Of a DNA stretch of 64,000 bases, positions 46,999 to 58,305 are shown piece after piece. Source of the stretch: Ectobius pallidus (lineage: Eukaryota; Arthropoda; Insecta; Blattodea; Ectobiidae). Within the stretch, counting starts at the first letter, position 1. Each line of letters starts with the position of its first letter. The position numbers and the translations under genes were made by a program. The stretch is from contig CAXKWD010000005.1 in assembly GCA_964059195.1 (NCBI GenBank), positions 92,579,882-92,643,881 on the forward strand, in the 5' to 3' direction. The notes beneath the pieces were generated by a model. That model was not told the DNA's origin. It saw only the letters and a program-made list of their open reading frames with translations, and did no database searches.

Positions 46999-47748
46999 CG
47001 AGGGTTGGTCAATAAGTAAGGTCTCCAACACTCTAGCCCAAGCTCACAACGTTGGACGAGAGAGTTGGTGCCACTGCCATGTCCCGCTAACTCCCCTCTT
47101 TCAAACGAGCCATTGCTGCAGCCGCTGAACCTTTTAGTGTCCGAGATAGAGCTGCTTGAAATGGATCTCCCGATATCCGTCCCCGCAAAGTGCGGCCTCC
47201 GCGAACCCACCTCGCACAAACCTTATGGAACATCAATTTGTCACTCAAAATGGTCTGTATGGAACCTTTAGTAATGTCAGGAAGCAATAAACAAAGTTCA
47301 CGGGTAGTGACGCGTCGATCTTGTTGCACCAATTCATCGACTTTTGCCACCATCTCTTCTGTGACGGCTGTTGTTGGTCTCCCACTTCGTTCTTCATCAT
47401 GAATATTTGTCCGGCCCTGTTTAAACTCACGAACCCATTTACGCACATTTTTTATGTCCATACATCCCTCTCCATAAACTTCGCAAAGCTGTCTGTGAAT
47501 TTCAATTTGCAGAACTTTTTTTGCAGTAAGAAACCGTATGACTTCGTGTAGGCGCACTTGGCGGGGGCGGAAATTGGGAGATCCATTTCAAACAGCTCTC
47601 TCTCGGACACTAAAAGGTTCAGCGGCTGCAGCAATGGCTCGTTTGAAAGAGGGGAGATAGCAGGACATGGCAGTGGTGCCAAATCCCTCGTCTGACATTG
47701 TGAGCTTGAGCTAGAGTGTTGGAGACCTTACTTATTGACCAACCCTCA
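46999..47748 (-). mobile_element. Mariner-like element with ~185-bp TIRs (750 bp)
   Basis: TA at 46997-46998 and 47749-47750. Long inverted ends run from cgagggttggtcaataagta to about 47185 and from about 47565 to 47748. Minus-strand coding gives the mariner N-terminal HTH: VRLHEVIRFLTAKKVLQIEI, HRQLCEVYGEGCMDI, FKQGRTNIHDEERSGRPTTA, VAKVDELVQQDRRVTTREL. The catalytic DD34D part is missing. It lies inside intron 13, 35 bases after the donor. Confidence 0.94.
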
Positions 47749-47934
47749 TAAAACACCATTATGTACAGTATGTAGAAGGGAGAGGAACTTCTGCAGAAAG
47801 TTAGCCTCATTGTTAAGTTTGCATAGTATTTTAGATGTCAACGTGAAAAGTGTTAAAGTTTAAAAAAATTGAAATGTAAACTGATAGATAGTAAAGGAGC
47901 CCATTGAAACTACATTTCTTACAATTTGTTGCAG

Positions 47935-48086
47935 TGATCCGATTAGATGGTTCAGTTCCTGTTAAATATGGCCTGAGGCTCAACATGGATGAAAAATACA
48001 GTAGTGTAAAGACTGCCCTGTCGAGTTTATGTGGTGTTCCAGCTCATCTCCTTAGGTTAGCGGAAGTCACAGCAGCCCAAATCAAA
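47935..48086 (+). CDS. USP32: USP32 exon 14: internal ubiquitin-like stretch of USP domain
   Basis: Acceptor aatttgttgcag, donor gtaaga. The product reads VIRLDGSVPVKYGLRLNMDE, KYSSVKTALSSLCGVPAHLL, LAEVTAAQIK. It matches the segment of USP32 that follows the first zinc half and resembles the inserted Ubl of USP4/15. Phase 2 in, phase 0 out; the next exon is 5.9 kb away across the RTE/Harbinger nest. Confidence 0.95.
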
Positions 48087-49126
48087 GTAAGAAATAAGTT
48101 TTCCTTTATTGATCACTCATATACCTAAAACATTTTAGAAGTTTTCTTCCTTTTCTTTTGCATTGTCCAGACACAGTATTAAAATTTTTGCTTTGGGTAA
48201 TTTTTTATTACTGCAGTAATTAATCTTTGATTTTACATGGGATATTGCAACAGTGAACACAAGTTCCAGCTGGTGGCAAGTTTTAGCTCCACTTTCATAT
48301 AGTATGTCATAAGGATAGGGGAGTGACTCAGCACCTTGTTGGTTATGTCCAAATAATTCAAATTCACATGATAGGGGTACCATTTCTTGAAAAGAAAAAG
48401 CTGGGACATACAATCAATACGAGCACTGCGTTTTCAACAAATTAAGTTTCCAGGAAGTAATTCTAAATTCTAAATGAAACAAATTACCGTATGAAAGACA
48501 TCTTAACTGTATTTAGAAAGTTACCAAAAATTACCTGTCCTAACGGATTTTTCTTCTCCTCTGGAGACCATTCTTCTTTCAAAGTAGTCCTGTTAGGAAA
48601 ATTATTGTTTGTGCAAGATGTAAAAATGGAAAAGGCTCTAGATAGTGTATATCAAATACAAAGTATATTAATGTAAACTGTAAACTAAAGAATATCTTTG
48701 GAGGGAACAATGCATAGAATGTAGGCCTATATGAAATTCTTCAGAATATAATTTTTATGAACAGTGACATTAAAAAAAATTAAAATCTCTTGTCACTGAT
48801 AGGAGCAAGGAATTGTAGTCCATTGTTTGGAAGCTAAGATCGTTTTATGGTGTGATACATGAAACTGGCCTCTTGTGCAGCTCTCCTTTTCTATGTCTCC
48901 AAGATTTTGCTTTCTAAAAAGTTGCGTGTTAACATCTCCCAGTTCTCAGTTGTTTCTTGGTTCTCACATGGTCAAATATAAAACACAACCTGTTACATCG
49001 TACACTCCACATTTATCCATCATCATTCTCTTACAAGAATAGAAATGTGTATTTCACCTTTTCACTGCTACAGATGGATAAATGGATCACTTCAAACAGT
49101 TGTTTAAAGGATATAAGACTAATAAG
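48087..49126. other. Intron 14 left end, unassigned
   Basis: AT-rich; a TAGGCCTA octamer at 48722-48729. No element ends found. Confidence 0.5.
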
Positions 49127-49595
49127 TAGAGGTGGATTTCTATGACATATCATATTTTTCCCCTTTGCATTATTTCAGGTTTCCGACTAATTTAAACCCG
49201 ATTCCAAGCATCCTGGTGAAAATGGAATGGCTTTTATTGTACATATAACTGCATATTTAGGAAATTTTCAACTATTGTAGCATATTTAGCATGAATATGC
49301 TTATTTAGGTCATATTTTTGGCATATTTGTATGCATATTAAAGAAATTTTGAAGTTTCATATCATATTTTGTAAATTTTGCATTATAATACTTTTTGAGA
49401 ATTTACAGATATTTTAAATAATTAACATTATATTTATATTTTAATAAAATGAATTATAATGAAACTTAAAAAAATATACACATTGTGTAAGAGGTAAAGT
49501 CATATTTTAAATTTTATTGATCATATTTTAATGTTTTTCAGGTCATAAATGCATGCATATATCCTATTTTTTAGGTAATAGAAATCTGCCCCCTA
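49127..49595. mobile_element. Non-autonomous hAT element (469 bp)
   Basis: 8-bp duplication ctaataag at 49119-49126 and 49596-49603. Ends tagaggtggatttctat and atagaaatctgccccct+a fit YARNG at both sides (TAGAG/TAGGG). Interior rich in gcatattt words, with no coding. Confidence 0.9.
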
Positions 49596-49687
49596 CTAAT
49601 AAGTATTTAAAATATGAGGATTTTTATTCAAATATTAAGTTTGTTATGAAATTTATAGGAAGTTAATACCGGTAAATATATATTAAT

Positions 49688-49875
49688 ACTTGAGATGGAG
49701 ATTTAACATACATAACTTCACTTAATTCAAGCTAGCCTGAACATGTTTCGAGCCAATGGAGACTCATGTGATGGAGATGGAGTATAGCTGAGGATGAGTC
49801 ATGATGTTGGCTTGAAACATGTTCAGGTTAGTTTGAATTAAGTGAAGTTATGTATGTTTAATCTCCATCTCAAGA
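49688..49875. repeat. Foldback with ~68-bp arms
   Basis: Left arm (from cttgagatggagatttaaca to catgtttcgagccaa) and right arm (ttggcttgaaacatgttcag to tctccatctcaag) are inverted copies around a ~50-bp centre. It directly precedes the RTE sequence at 49885. Penelope-type foldback by analogy only. Confidence 0.75.
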
Positions 49876-49884
49876 ATTAATATA

Positions 49885-52318
49885 TATTACGTTTGCATCT
49901 CCAAACAGTAAACCAGATCATAGAAAAATCAGACGAGTACAATCTGACACTGTACATAGCATTCGTCGATTTCAAAAAAGCATTTCATTCGGTAGAGCAC
50001 ACAAGCGTACTGCATGCATTGGCCAACCAGGGAGTCGAATCAAAATACATCAGGATTTTGAGTCAAAGCAAGGCCAAAGTGAAAACAGAAAGAGAAGGAC
50101 AAATCTTCGATCTCAACAGAGGAGTTAGACAGGGCGACCCAATCTCACCAAAACTCTTCACTTGTGTGCTCGAAGACATATTCAGAAAGCTTAAATGGGA
50201 CAACAAATACGGCATAATGATACACGGCAAGAGACTAACCAACTTAAGATTTGCCAACGATGTAGTGTTATTCTCCAGGTCTCCAAAAGAGCTGCAACAA
50301 ATGCTTCATGAGCTCAACAAGATCGACAATTCTGTCGGCCTCTCCATGAACCACAACAAGACTAAACTAATGACTAACGGACCGCCAAGACGCGTGGAAA
50401 TGCAAGGGACCGAGATACAGTACGTCGACGAGTACATCTATCCAGGACAACTAGTCTCATTTAATCACAAAATGGACAATGAGATAAAGAGACGAATAGC
50501 TCAAGCGTGGAAGGCCTTCTGGTCCATCAAATTCTTGGTTCTAGATAAATCTCCAAGGCCCGTTCTTACGATGTCCTGTTAAGTGGGAGTAGATGTTAAC
50601 TGACAGTTTATTTTACGGTAGGGGTAAAGTTCCAGTAAACTCTTCTTTGTTCTTATCACCTTCTAGTTAAAGTTTACTCCCAGTTAATGCAATCAGACAA
50701 AAGTCATAGCAGTTGGTACGAACGTTTCTCAGTTGTTTGTAGCAGTTTTTCATCTGTTTTCATTGTTTGGTTTGATTTTGCAATGGATAATGAGGTTATG
50801 ACTGATATAAAAAATAAAGAGACACAACAATTTCTTTTCAAGTGAAGAACAATTGTTCCTGAATATTATTGACGAAAAGCGTCATATAATTCAAAATAAA
50901 TAAACACACAGCAAAGCTCGGAAAGACGTAGGTCTATAAAAAAACCTCTTGTGAAACATAACTTCCTCTGAATTTAATTATAGTAGGCCTATACAGTACA
51001 CAGTACAGGCAGTAGTGCGCATTCAGTTGTCTTAGCCTAAAAAGGTCGCATAATTTGCGAGGTAAGACCTAAAACCTAATAAATTTGTGTATGAAATGTG
51101 TAGCTAATAACTAGAGGATATATTACGAGATGTTTTCAAATGAAATTATTAGCTCTTAGCATATAATATTAAAATATATACATATAGGCCTATATATTTT
51201 ATATATTACGCTTATTATACAATTCCTGTTAAAATCTGAAAGTTGTTAAGCTGTTTTCTAAAAAATAAAGAAGAATAAAATCCTCCTCAAATAAAGTGGT
51301 TGTAAAAATGAAAAGAAAGTTACCACGTTTCTAACCCCATCCCCGAAGGATGCAAAACCCAAATATAATCTGGTGTACGGGTAGAGGAAGTAAACAGTAA
51401 AACAATTGACTGTCCAAAATTTCATAATAATTTGATCTAGTTTTCAATATTTAAAAAAATCTATTTTACATATATTGGCATTGTTCTTCATTACCACTGA
51501 GATTACGAAAGCAGCTAAATAATTTCATCTCTCCATTTGAATTCACTTCGCGAGAAGTATAACCTCAAAAAATCCTCCGGTTAGGAGTTTACTTGTACAT
51601 TTTCCTACAGTAAAGATTACTGCCAGTTAAGAGATTTTTACCAACAGTTAACGCCTAACCAGATATTGTAAAATCGAACTGTCAGTAAAGTAACTGTAAA
51701 AGTAGCCGTAAATATTTTACTGGAGGTGGTAATAACGGGCCTAAACAGGAAAGTGAGACTAGATGCACTCAACACTTGTGTCCTCCCTGGACTGCTATAT
51801 GGATGCCAAACATGGTCTCTTAGAGACAGACAACGAAAAACCATTGAAGCATGCCAAAGAAGAATGGAGCGAAAAATACTGAACATATCACTGAATGACA
51901 GGATCTCCAACAAAAAATACAAGCTATCACAGTCTCAGAAAACATCGGACAATGGGCTGCAGAGACAAAATGGAAATGGTGCGGACATGTGTCGAGATTC
52001 AAGGACAACAGATGGGCGCAGGTAACCACCATGTGGGACCCCTACGCTGGAAAAAGGACACCAGGCAGACCAAGAAAAAGATGGGCAGACTACTTCAAAA
52101 AGAAAATTGGGGTGCATTGGTCCAGAGTCGCCCGAAACAGAAGTGCATGGAGTGAACTAGGACAACGACTAAAGAAGAAAAACGAACTGTGAAAATGACT
52201 ATACCCACAGTGACTTGACTGTGGAATAGCTCACCACATGAGTTATTAGTATGAGCTTTCCCTCTTGTAGGAGGCCCTAGCCCTTCAGGGACACAGCGGG
52301 CTCATTCATTCATTCATG
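49885..52318 (+). mobile_element. RTE-type non-LTR element, 5'-truncated, split by a Harbinger-like insert
   Basis: Reverse transcriptase text: LTLYIAFVDFKKAFHSVEHT, LNRGVRQGDPISPKLFTCVL and LRFANDVVLFS. The expected FADD is FAND, so the catalytic second Asp is lost. After the insert at 50557-51741 it resumes VRLDALNTCVLPGLLYGCQT, then GHVSRFKDNRWAQ and TPGRPRKRWADYF, stop near 52190. The 3' UTR ends in (ATTC)n at 52303-52318. The start is truncated before the endonuclease. Confidence 0.93.
50557..51741. mobile_element. PIF/Harbinger-like element inside the RTE element (1185 bp)
   Basis: Ends ggcccgttcttac / gtaataacgggcc. Flanks caa (50554-50556) and taa (51742-51744) are a likely diverged TWA triplet; removing element plus one triplet puts the RTE frame back together. 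Subterminal regions repeat cagtaaa/agttaa/tttactg words. No transposase found. Two TAGGCCTA octamers inside (50984-50991, 51185-51192). Confidence 0.8.
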
Positions 52319-53959
52319 GAAGCGAACTATTCTAATGAAATTTGTTTCATCAATTGGATATAAATCATTTATGATTTTTGATTCTGGGTGAAGAGCAAGG
52401 TGTATTTTATATGTTTAAATTGAGAGCTCACTGATGATTTTAATAGATGATTTCTTATATGCCCATACATATTCAGCTCTGAAAGGGAAACATTATTCGT
52501 CTTGGGCATTTTGAACTAAATGCACTTGAAACCAAACTGAAAGCATGTGGGTTTGATTAACCTGTACCCAGTAGTCAGCAAATCACACAAAGCAACACAA
52601 AGTGTGAGTGTGAGGTTGGGTGTGAGTCAGCATTAGTGTCACCTAGATGCAATATACATATATATTATTTGATGAGTGTCGGTTCAAAACATGATTAGTC
52701 CTTGATCATTATTTTTCAGGAATGATGAAAAACTGTTTGTGGCCAAACTATCAAACAAACATAGCAATTTGAATTTTTTATAAAATTTATGGTGGCATGA
52801 ATAATGATAAATGAGTTTATTAAAGAGCTTGAAATTCTTTATGCTATTAGAATAAATCAGCATAGAGTTAAATGTACTGGGTGTGCAAAAATATTCTTTT
52901 TGTTTACATCTTTTATTGAAGGTGAACATTTCAAAAGTACTTCTCTTGTATTATTATGAAAATATAATAGAAAGCATGTTAAACAGGCCAAACATCCTAC
53001 CTGCAGACAAAAATGAATGTCCCTGCACTGAAGTTATCATGCACATATCCTTCATTGAATCTGTGGATTTCTTTAAAAGCCAGAATAAAAGGGCCTGAAC
53101 CATGTGAACTTTCCTACTATGCCCCATGCAGAAAAGCCGTAAATGTATTAATATTTGTTCAAAATTACACTGACTTAGATAATTAACGAGTCAGTGCATA
53201 ACATCTGTGACTGGTCTGGTGACATCTTTCCATTAGAAGAACACATACAACAATAGACACCTTAGTGTTCACCGCACACTAGTTTCACACGTGGTCATTT
53301 CTTAAAAGATGGACACGTCACATTTTGTTCCAAACCAAGAAACTGGACTGATCACGTTTTGAATCAAAACCCATATTTCAGGCTCAATTTTATTGGTGAA
53401 AGGTTACAATTTGAAACGAAAACATTTTATAGTATCCTGCAGAACACTCAGAGAGTGCAAATCCACTTCAGACTACGTTATGAACAGAGGTGGACTAATA
53501 ATTTTTTGAACCAACGCTCCTCATATACATATATATGAAAATAAATAAATAAATACATATGACATAATTACAGTGTTACCGATTTTATGACAAAATATAA
53601 CTAGCGTCTGCTGAAACACTGCCTGTTATAAAATGGTTAAAATTGATGATATAATACCACAATATTTGCCATTCTGGAATGAATTTGTCAGTACGCTGGA
53701 ATGGAAGACTTAAAAGCTTACAAAAACATAACTGTGCATTTAAAATCGGGATGTCTGGGACCCTACACTTGGTGTGAGGGCACTGCAGATGCATTTCTGC
53801 CGATCATGACAGATCATATATAAAGCAAGTAGCTGCATCTGGGCACCTTTCCCATTTTCACATTTCTATAAAAGAATGTTAAAGCAAGTGATTATGATAG
53901 TCACTTTTAAGGTAGGTTGTACCTAATACTTGAGAGGGTAACGTTTTCCTTTGTTTCAG
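52319..53959. other. Intron 14 right end, unassigned
   Basis: AT-rich, several short unassigned frames, no transposon ends recognised. Confidence 0.45.
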
Positions 53960-54161
53960 AATGTTCCTCCAGATGACCAAAAAATTAAGACATTAGTTAG
54001 TAGTTCGCTTTATGCCTATGAGTTGCCTGAGAGTATGAGTTCAGGGTCAGTGTCTGGTGGAGAGGAGGAGCGACTCTCGTTATGTTCTCTCAGGTCACAG
54101 AGAGAAGCTCAAACATTCACAGCAATACAGCGTTCTATTCAGCCAAAGCAGCAGTCAACAG
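53960..54161 (+). CDS. USP32: USP32 exon 15: post-Ubl linker
   Basis: Acceptor tttgtttcag, donor gtaaat. The product starts NVPPDDQKIKTLVSSSLYAY and ELPES, which matches the NFPQDNQK-type continuation in vertebrate USP32. It then becomes Ser/Gly- and Arg/Gln-rich (MSSGSVSGGEEERLSLCSLR; IQPKQQSTG). The first third is clearly conserved and the remainder is variable linker. It ends in phase 1. Confidence 0.93.
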
Positions 54162-54872
54162 GTAAATAATTAAATGTTGCAGGAATAAAGAATACTTGAT
54201 TTGTTGGAATTAAAAAGAGAAGAATTATTTTATTATCTACTAGTACTTGCAACATTCCTTTGATTTTGTTACCCTAAAAATTCTTGGATCTATATTTGAA
54301 GTAGGAAACAAATCTGATGAAATCTCTTTATAGTTTTTGGTTTACAGTATAATGGGGTAGTTTGAAATTTGTAGAAGAGTGAAGGACATGCAAAATTGCT
54401 TAAGATGTTAAATTTTTGTAATAAGGAGGAGGTAAGGTATCTGATTTCATTTTGAAATTGTTTATTGTTGCCTTAGGATAAAATACCATTGTATTACTTC
54501 TTTATGCACAGTGTTAGTAGTAAGTAGATAATCTGTCAGTACCTTCTGTTTTCCACCTTCTCAAATTGAAATAACTTTATCACTGACATGTAGTAAATCA
54601 GCAGAGGCCATACACAATTATTGTCTTTGAGAAATAAACACGATCTGCCAAAAATAACTATGAAGATAATTGCAGCTTGTGTATAAGATTTTATATTCTT
54701 TCTCTGTTCAATTCTATTTATGATTTTGTTATTCTTATTGCTAACAAGCTACTGTTTTTTTTTTTCAATTGTTATGTATCTGACTCTATCAGAATGTCTC
54801 ATTTGCTTGTAACAATAACATTGCCATTACATTTATTAGCCAAAAAGCTTTTTAAAACACAACATTCCCTTT

Positions 54873-55010
54873 GAACATTACATGAGATATTTTAGGAGAA
54901 AAATTCCTCCGACACTGTGAGTCCTCTGTGCCGATGTTCGAAGTACATAGGTTATGGTCATGGTATCAGAGGATCTTTTCTCCTAAAATATTCTCATGTA
55001 ATGTTCAACA
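54873..55010. repeat. Foldback of SINE tails
   Basis: gaacattacatgagatattttaggagaaa and its inverted copy tttctcctaaaatattctcatgtaatgttc flank a short centre. The cttttctcctaaaata word is also the tail of the SINE at 55860-56000, so this is probably two SINE 3' ends in opposite orientation. Confidence 0.65.
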
Positions 55011-55034
55011 GAAACAATATTCTGTGGTTTCCTA

Positions 55035-55709
55035 TGAGGGCTATTTTTTTTTCAAGGTCTGATGGGGCATAATATGAAAACCACAGCGAAAATCAGAACT
55101 GTTTTATTTGGAACATGTAGGTATACCTTCTAGCTACTTCTGTATGTAGTCGTGCTCCGATTGAGTCATTTTTCCAAGCATGGTGCAACTTTCAAATACC
55201 CTCGTCATAGAAGCTTGCTGCCAGCGTATTGAGAAGGGTCTTCATGACATTTTGAAATTCTTTGTTGGTGTGGAAGCCAGATCTTGGGTTTGTTCGGGAA
55301 ATTTATGTTCATCCATTGTTTGGATTGTTCTTTTGATTCTGGATTGTTGTAATGAATCCACGTTTTATCCCCTGTACGATGGATTTCAAAAACTCGTTCC
55401 CGTGCAGAGTGACTTTCATCTTTTTTGGTAGCTGAAGAAAGATCTGGGAGGACAGAGCTTCCACACCAACGAAGAATTTTAAAACACTTCAAAATGCCCT
55501 GAAGACCCTTCTCAATACGCTGGCGGCAAGCTTCTATGAAGAGGGTATTTGAAAGTTGCACCATGCTTTGACAAATATCTCAATCGGAGCGTGACTACAC
55601 AGAGAAGTAGCTAGAAGGTGTACCTAAATGTTCCAAATAAAACAGTTTTGATTTTCACTGTGGTTTTCATTTTATGCCCCATCGGACCTAGAAAAATAAA
55701 TAGCCCTCA
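55035..55709 (-). mobile_element. Mariner-like element with ~245-bp TIRs (675 bp)
   Basis: TA at 55033-55034 and 55710-55711; ends tgagggctattt / aaatagccctca. Inverted ends extend inward to ggcttccacaccaac (about 55279 and 55458). The ~180-bp centre on minus encodes ERVFEIHRTGDKTWIHYNNP and ESKEQSKQWM, i.e. the mariner TGDETW block with the first catalytic Asp. Both terminal coding parts are lost. Confidence 0.93.
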
Positions 55710-55859
55710 TAAATACTTAATACGTCTTGAATGTTACTGTTCAATTACAGTGGATACCCGGTCACAAAAATCACTAAATTAGTGCGCCTCACAATACTGT
55801 ATGTGATATGAATATCTTTCAGGAAATGTCAACCATTGAGGGTAATCATAGGGGAGAAA

Positions 55860-56000
55860 TTCCAACTGGCTCCATGAATTGAACTCTAACTAGCTCAGTT
55901 GTACAGCATTAACATGGAGAGCCAGAGGTCAAGGGTTCGAGTCATGGTGTCAGAGGAACTTTTCTCCTAAAATAATCTCTTGTGATATTCAATGAAATTT
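55860..56000 (+). repeat. SINE just upstream of exon 16
   Basis: Contains tagctcagttgtacagcatt (A-box-like) and gtcaagggttcgagtcatgg (B box), tail cttttctcctaaaataatct. Ends about 28 bases before the exon 16 acceptor. Confidence 0.75.
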
Positions 56001-56027
56001 AATTAATGAATTAATGATTACTAATAG

Positions 56028-56164
56028 GTGTTACGAAAGTGAGCAGTCATGTTGGAGGAGAAGTTGACTGTTTGCAACAGCAGCCAGTTAACAGTAGTAA
56101 GAGCTTATTAGACGAGCCCTCACTGGTCTCGTCAAGTCCTCTGGCTGCCACCACAACCGTGGAG
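56028..56164 (+). CDS. USP32: Probable USP32 exon 16: variable linker
   Basis: Acceptor gattactaatag has almost no pyrimidine tract; donor gtaagg is good. Reading in the phase supplied by exon 15 gives GVTKVSSHVGGEVDCLQQQP, VNSSKSLLDEPSLVSSSPLA and ATTTVE, open throughout. Nothing here is conserved enough to recognise. It fits the disordered linker of USP32 that precedes the next catalytic block. A SINE ends just upstream. It could be alternatively spliced; the next exon must start in phase 0 and lies beyond the window. Confidence 0.74.
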
Positions 56165-57574
56165 GTAAGGTGGCACCACAGTTTCTGCATGCCTGCTGCA
56201 TTCTCATGCTTCAAGGTATGGTGTTACTTACTTTGTGGTTGCTTTTTCTCACAGCGCTGCTCCTTCCCCTCATTCCTTTCTCCTTTACTGGTTTCAAATT
56301 GTACATACAACTAAACTTACTTTTCTATCGTATTTATTGGGGTAGGCCTATTCTTGATAGCATGTCCTTAACTCTACTTTCTTCAATAACTTGTAGCTAC
56401 TTGGTCCTTGTAGATATAATCTGTAGATAATCACTGGGATTATGGTTTGATGGAAAGGTTAAGGTGTTTGTTTTATTAATTTCGTAGTCTAGGGAACTGA
56501 CTTGAGAACTTCTTAATAAACTAACCTTAAATTTCCTGTAGTTTGATTAACTGAAATATCTATCAATTACAAAAGTAGATTTTCAGTTTTTCTTGTTATA
56601 AAAAGAATGAAATGGATTTTTCACCTAGTAAATTGAACCCTGATTGGGATAACAAACTCTCTCACTTTTCCGTTATATACAGGTAGTGACAAAATTCACA
56701 TTTGAAGGTTGCAGATTTTTCCTGATTTCTCGTTGATTGTAGAATGTAATTTTTACTTGGAGAGCATTATTGAATAGTCTTCACTTTAACTTGCTGGAAG
56801 AAATTTCATCCTTTATTTCCCACAGTTTTAATTAGATAGTCCAGATGTAAAATTAAATAGAGTAAAATTAAAATTAAAATTGTATTAATTTTAATGTAAA
56901 ATTAAAAACCTGAAATTTTATAAATTATATTTTAATAAAATTTAAACCTATAAAATTCTCAATAACAATGATGTACAAAAAAAAAAAATTGAAGTAAGGT
57001 TCAACTAGAATTGAGCAATTCACATGCAAAATTAATTTGTTGTCTTCAGTATATTTTACCTTTTCCTTAATCCTGCAGCGCTGTTTCTGACTTACAGGGA
57101 GATACCACCAAGTTAAAAATATTTTATAATCTATTAGTAGCTTTCTGTAGTTTTCAGTTAAAGTCTCAATCTGCTTTATGCTAATGCTATTATATTACCA
57201 TACTCCAATAAAAACATTGAGAATCCTCAGAGCTTGACAAATTTTAGTAGTGTGATTTGTCACTAGAAAATAAATTCGGACCTCATTAATTCTTACTTAA
57301 AAGTATAACCTATTGTCTATGGCAAAAATACAGTGCCATCAAGAAGTCATTCTGTAGTATTTGTGCAGGCAAGAATCCGCTCAGAAACGGAATTCAGTTG
57401 GCAGCGCTTGCCGATGGTTAAAATGTTCTGCTACAATCATTTATAAAGTAAGAAATAATAGAAACACAAAACTCGCTACTTTTGCATGCTGTATGGTATT
57501 CGTTAACATTGAATATCAGTTGAAGTTATTAAATGCCATAAACACATCAACAACAGAAAACACACACACATTAA
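56165..57574. other. Intron after exon 16, left part, unassigned
   Basis: AT-rich with homopolymer A runs; one TAGGCCTA at 56343-56350. The next USP32 exon was not found between here and base 64000. Confidence 0.5.
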
Positions 57575-57576
57575 TA

Positions 57577-58303
57577 CAGTAGACTCCCTCTAATCCGGCC
57601 CCCCCCGGGATCGGACCCTCGACCGGATTAAAAAATGGCCGGACCATCTGGCGGTCTTTTAAACGTGTAAAGTATAACCTATTAAAGCAAAAATCAACTT
57701 TTAAGATGGTTTTGTCGATTTTTTTAAAGCGTACTTACCCAAAAATTAAAATACAGCATTACAATTACAATTTCAAAATTAAAAGAATTCTGTTATTTTC
57801 TTCTGCTTTTTTAGTTGAACTGTTTTTTTGAAAGCATAATCACGCCACTTCTTCATGAACATTACATCGATAGCTGATGCAGCAGCCTGATGCTCGACAT
57901 AGATAGTCGCACTATAACAATTAAACTCACGGTAAAAGATACTAACAGCACAAGAGTAAAATTCATGTCTGAAATGAACGCAATCGTCAAACGATTTGTT
58001 TACACTAAGACTGAAAACTAAACAGGCCTGTTTATTCAAGACGAAGGCTCCACGCAAGATTAAGTAACATTTGACAACGGCTTCACGAAAGGATCAATAA
58101 ACAGTGGTGAGTGCTGCCCAATAATCTATTTATATTACATCACATTCCTCACTATAAGAAGAATGTCATTCAGTAATCGAATGTTTATTCTAGTCGATTA
58201 CTGCCGTGAGAAACCCTTCCGCGTGCAGATGACTCATTCCAAGAAGTCGGCCGGATCATCCGGCGGCCGAACCATCCGAGGCCGGACTAGAGGGAGCCAA
58301 CTG
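57577..58303 (-). mobile_element. pogo/Tigger-like element with transposase tail (727 bp)
   Basis: Ends cagtagactccctctaatcc / ggactagagggagccaactg, TA at 57575-57576 and 58304-58305. Minus frame 57779-58057 ends MKKWRDYAFKKTVQLKKQKK and ITEFF-stop. The last residues QKKITEFF fit the PCNA-interaction (PIP) box Qxx(I/L/M)xx(F/Y)(F/Y), a feature reported for pogo transposase. The catalytic domain is absent. Confidence 0.88.
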
Positions 58304-58305
58304 TA

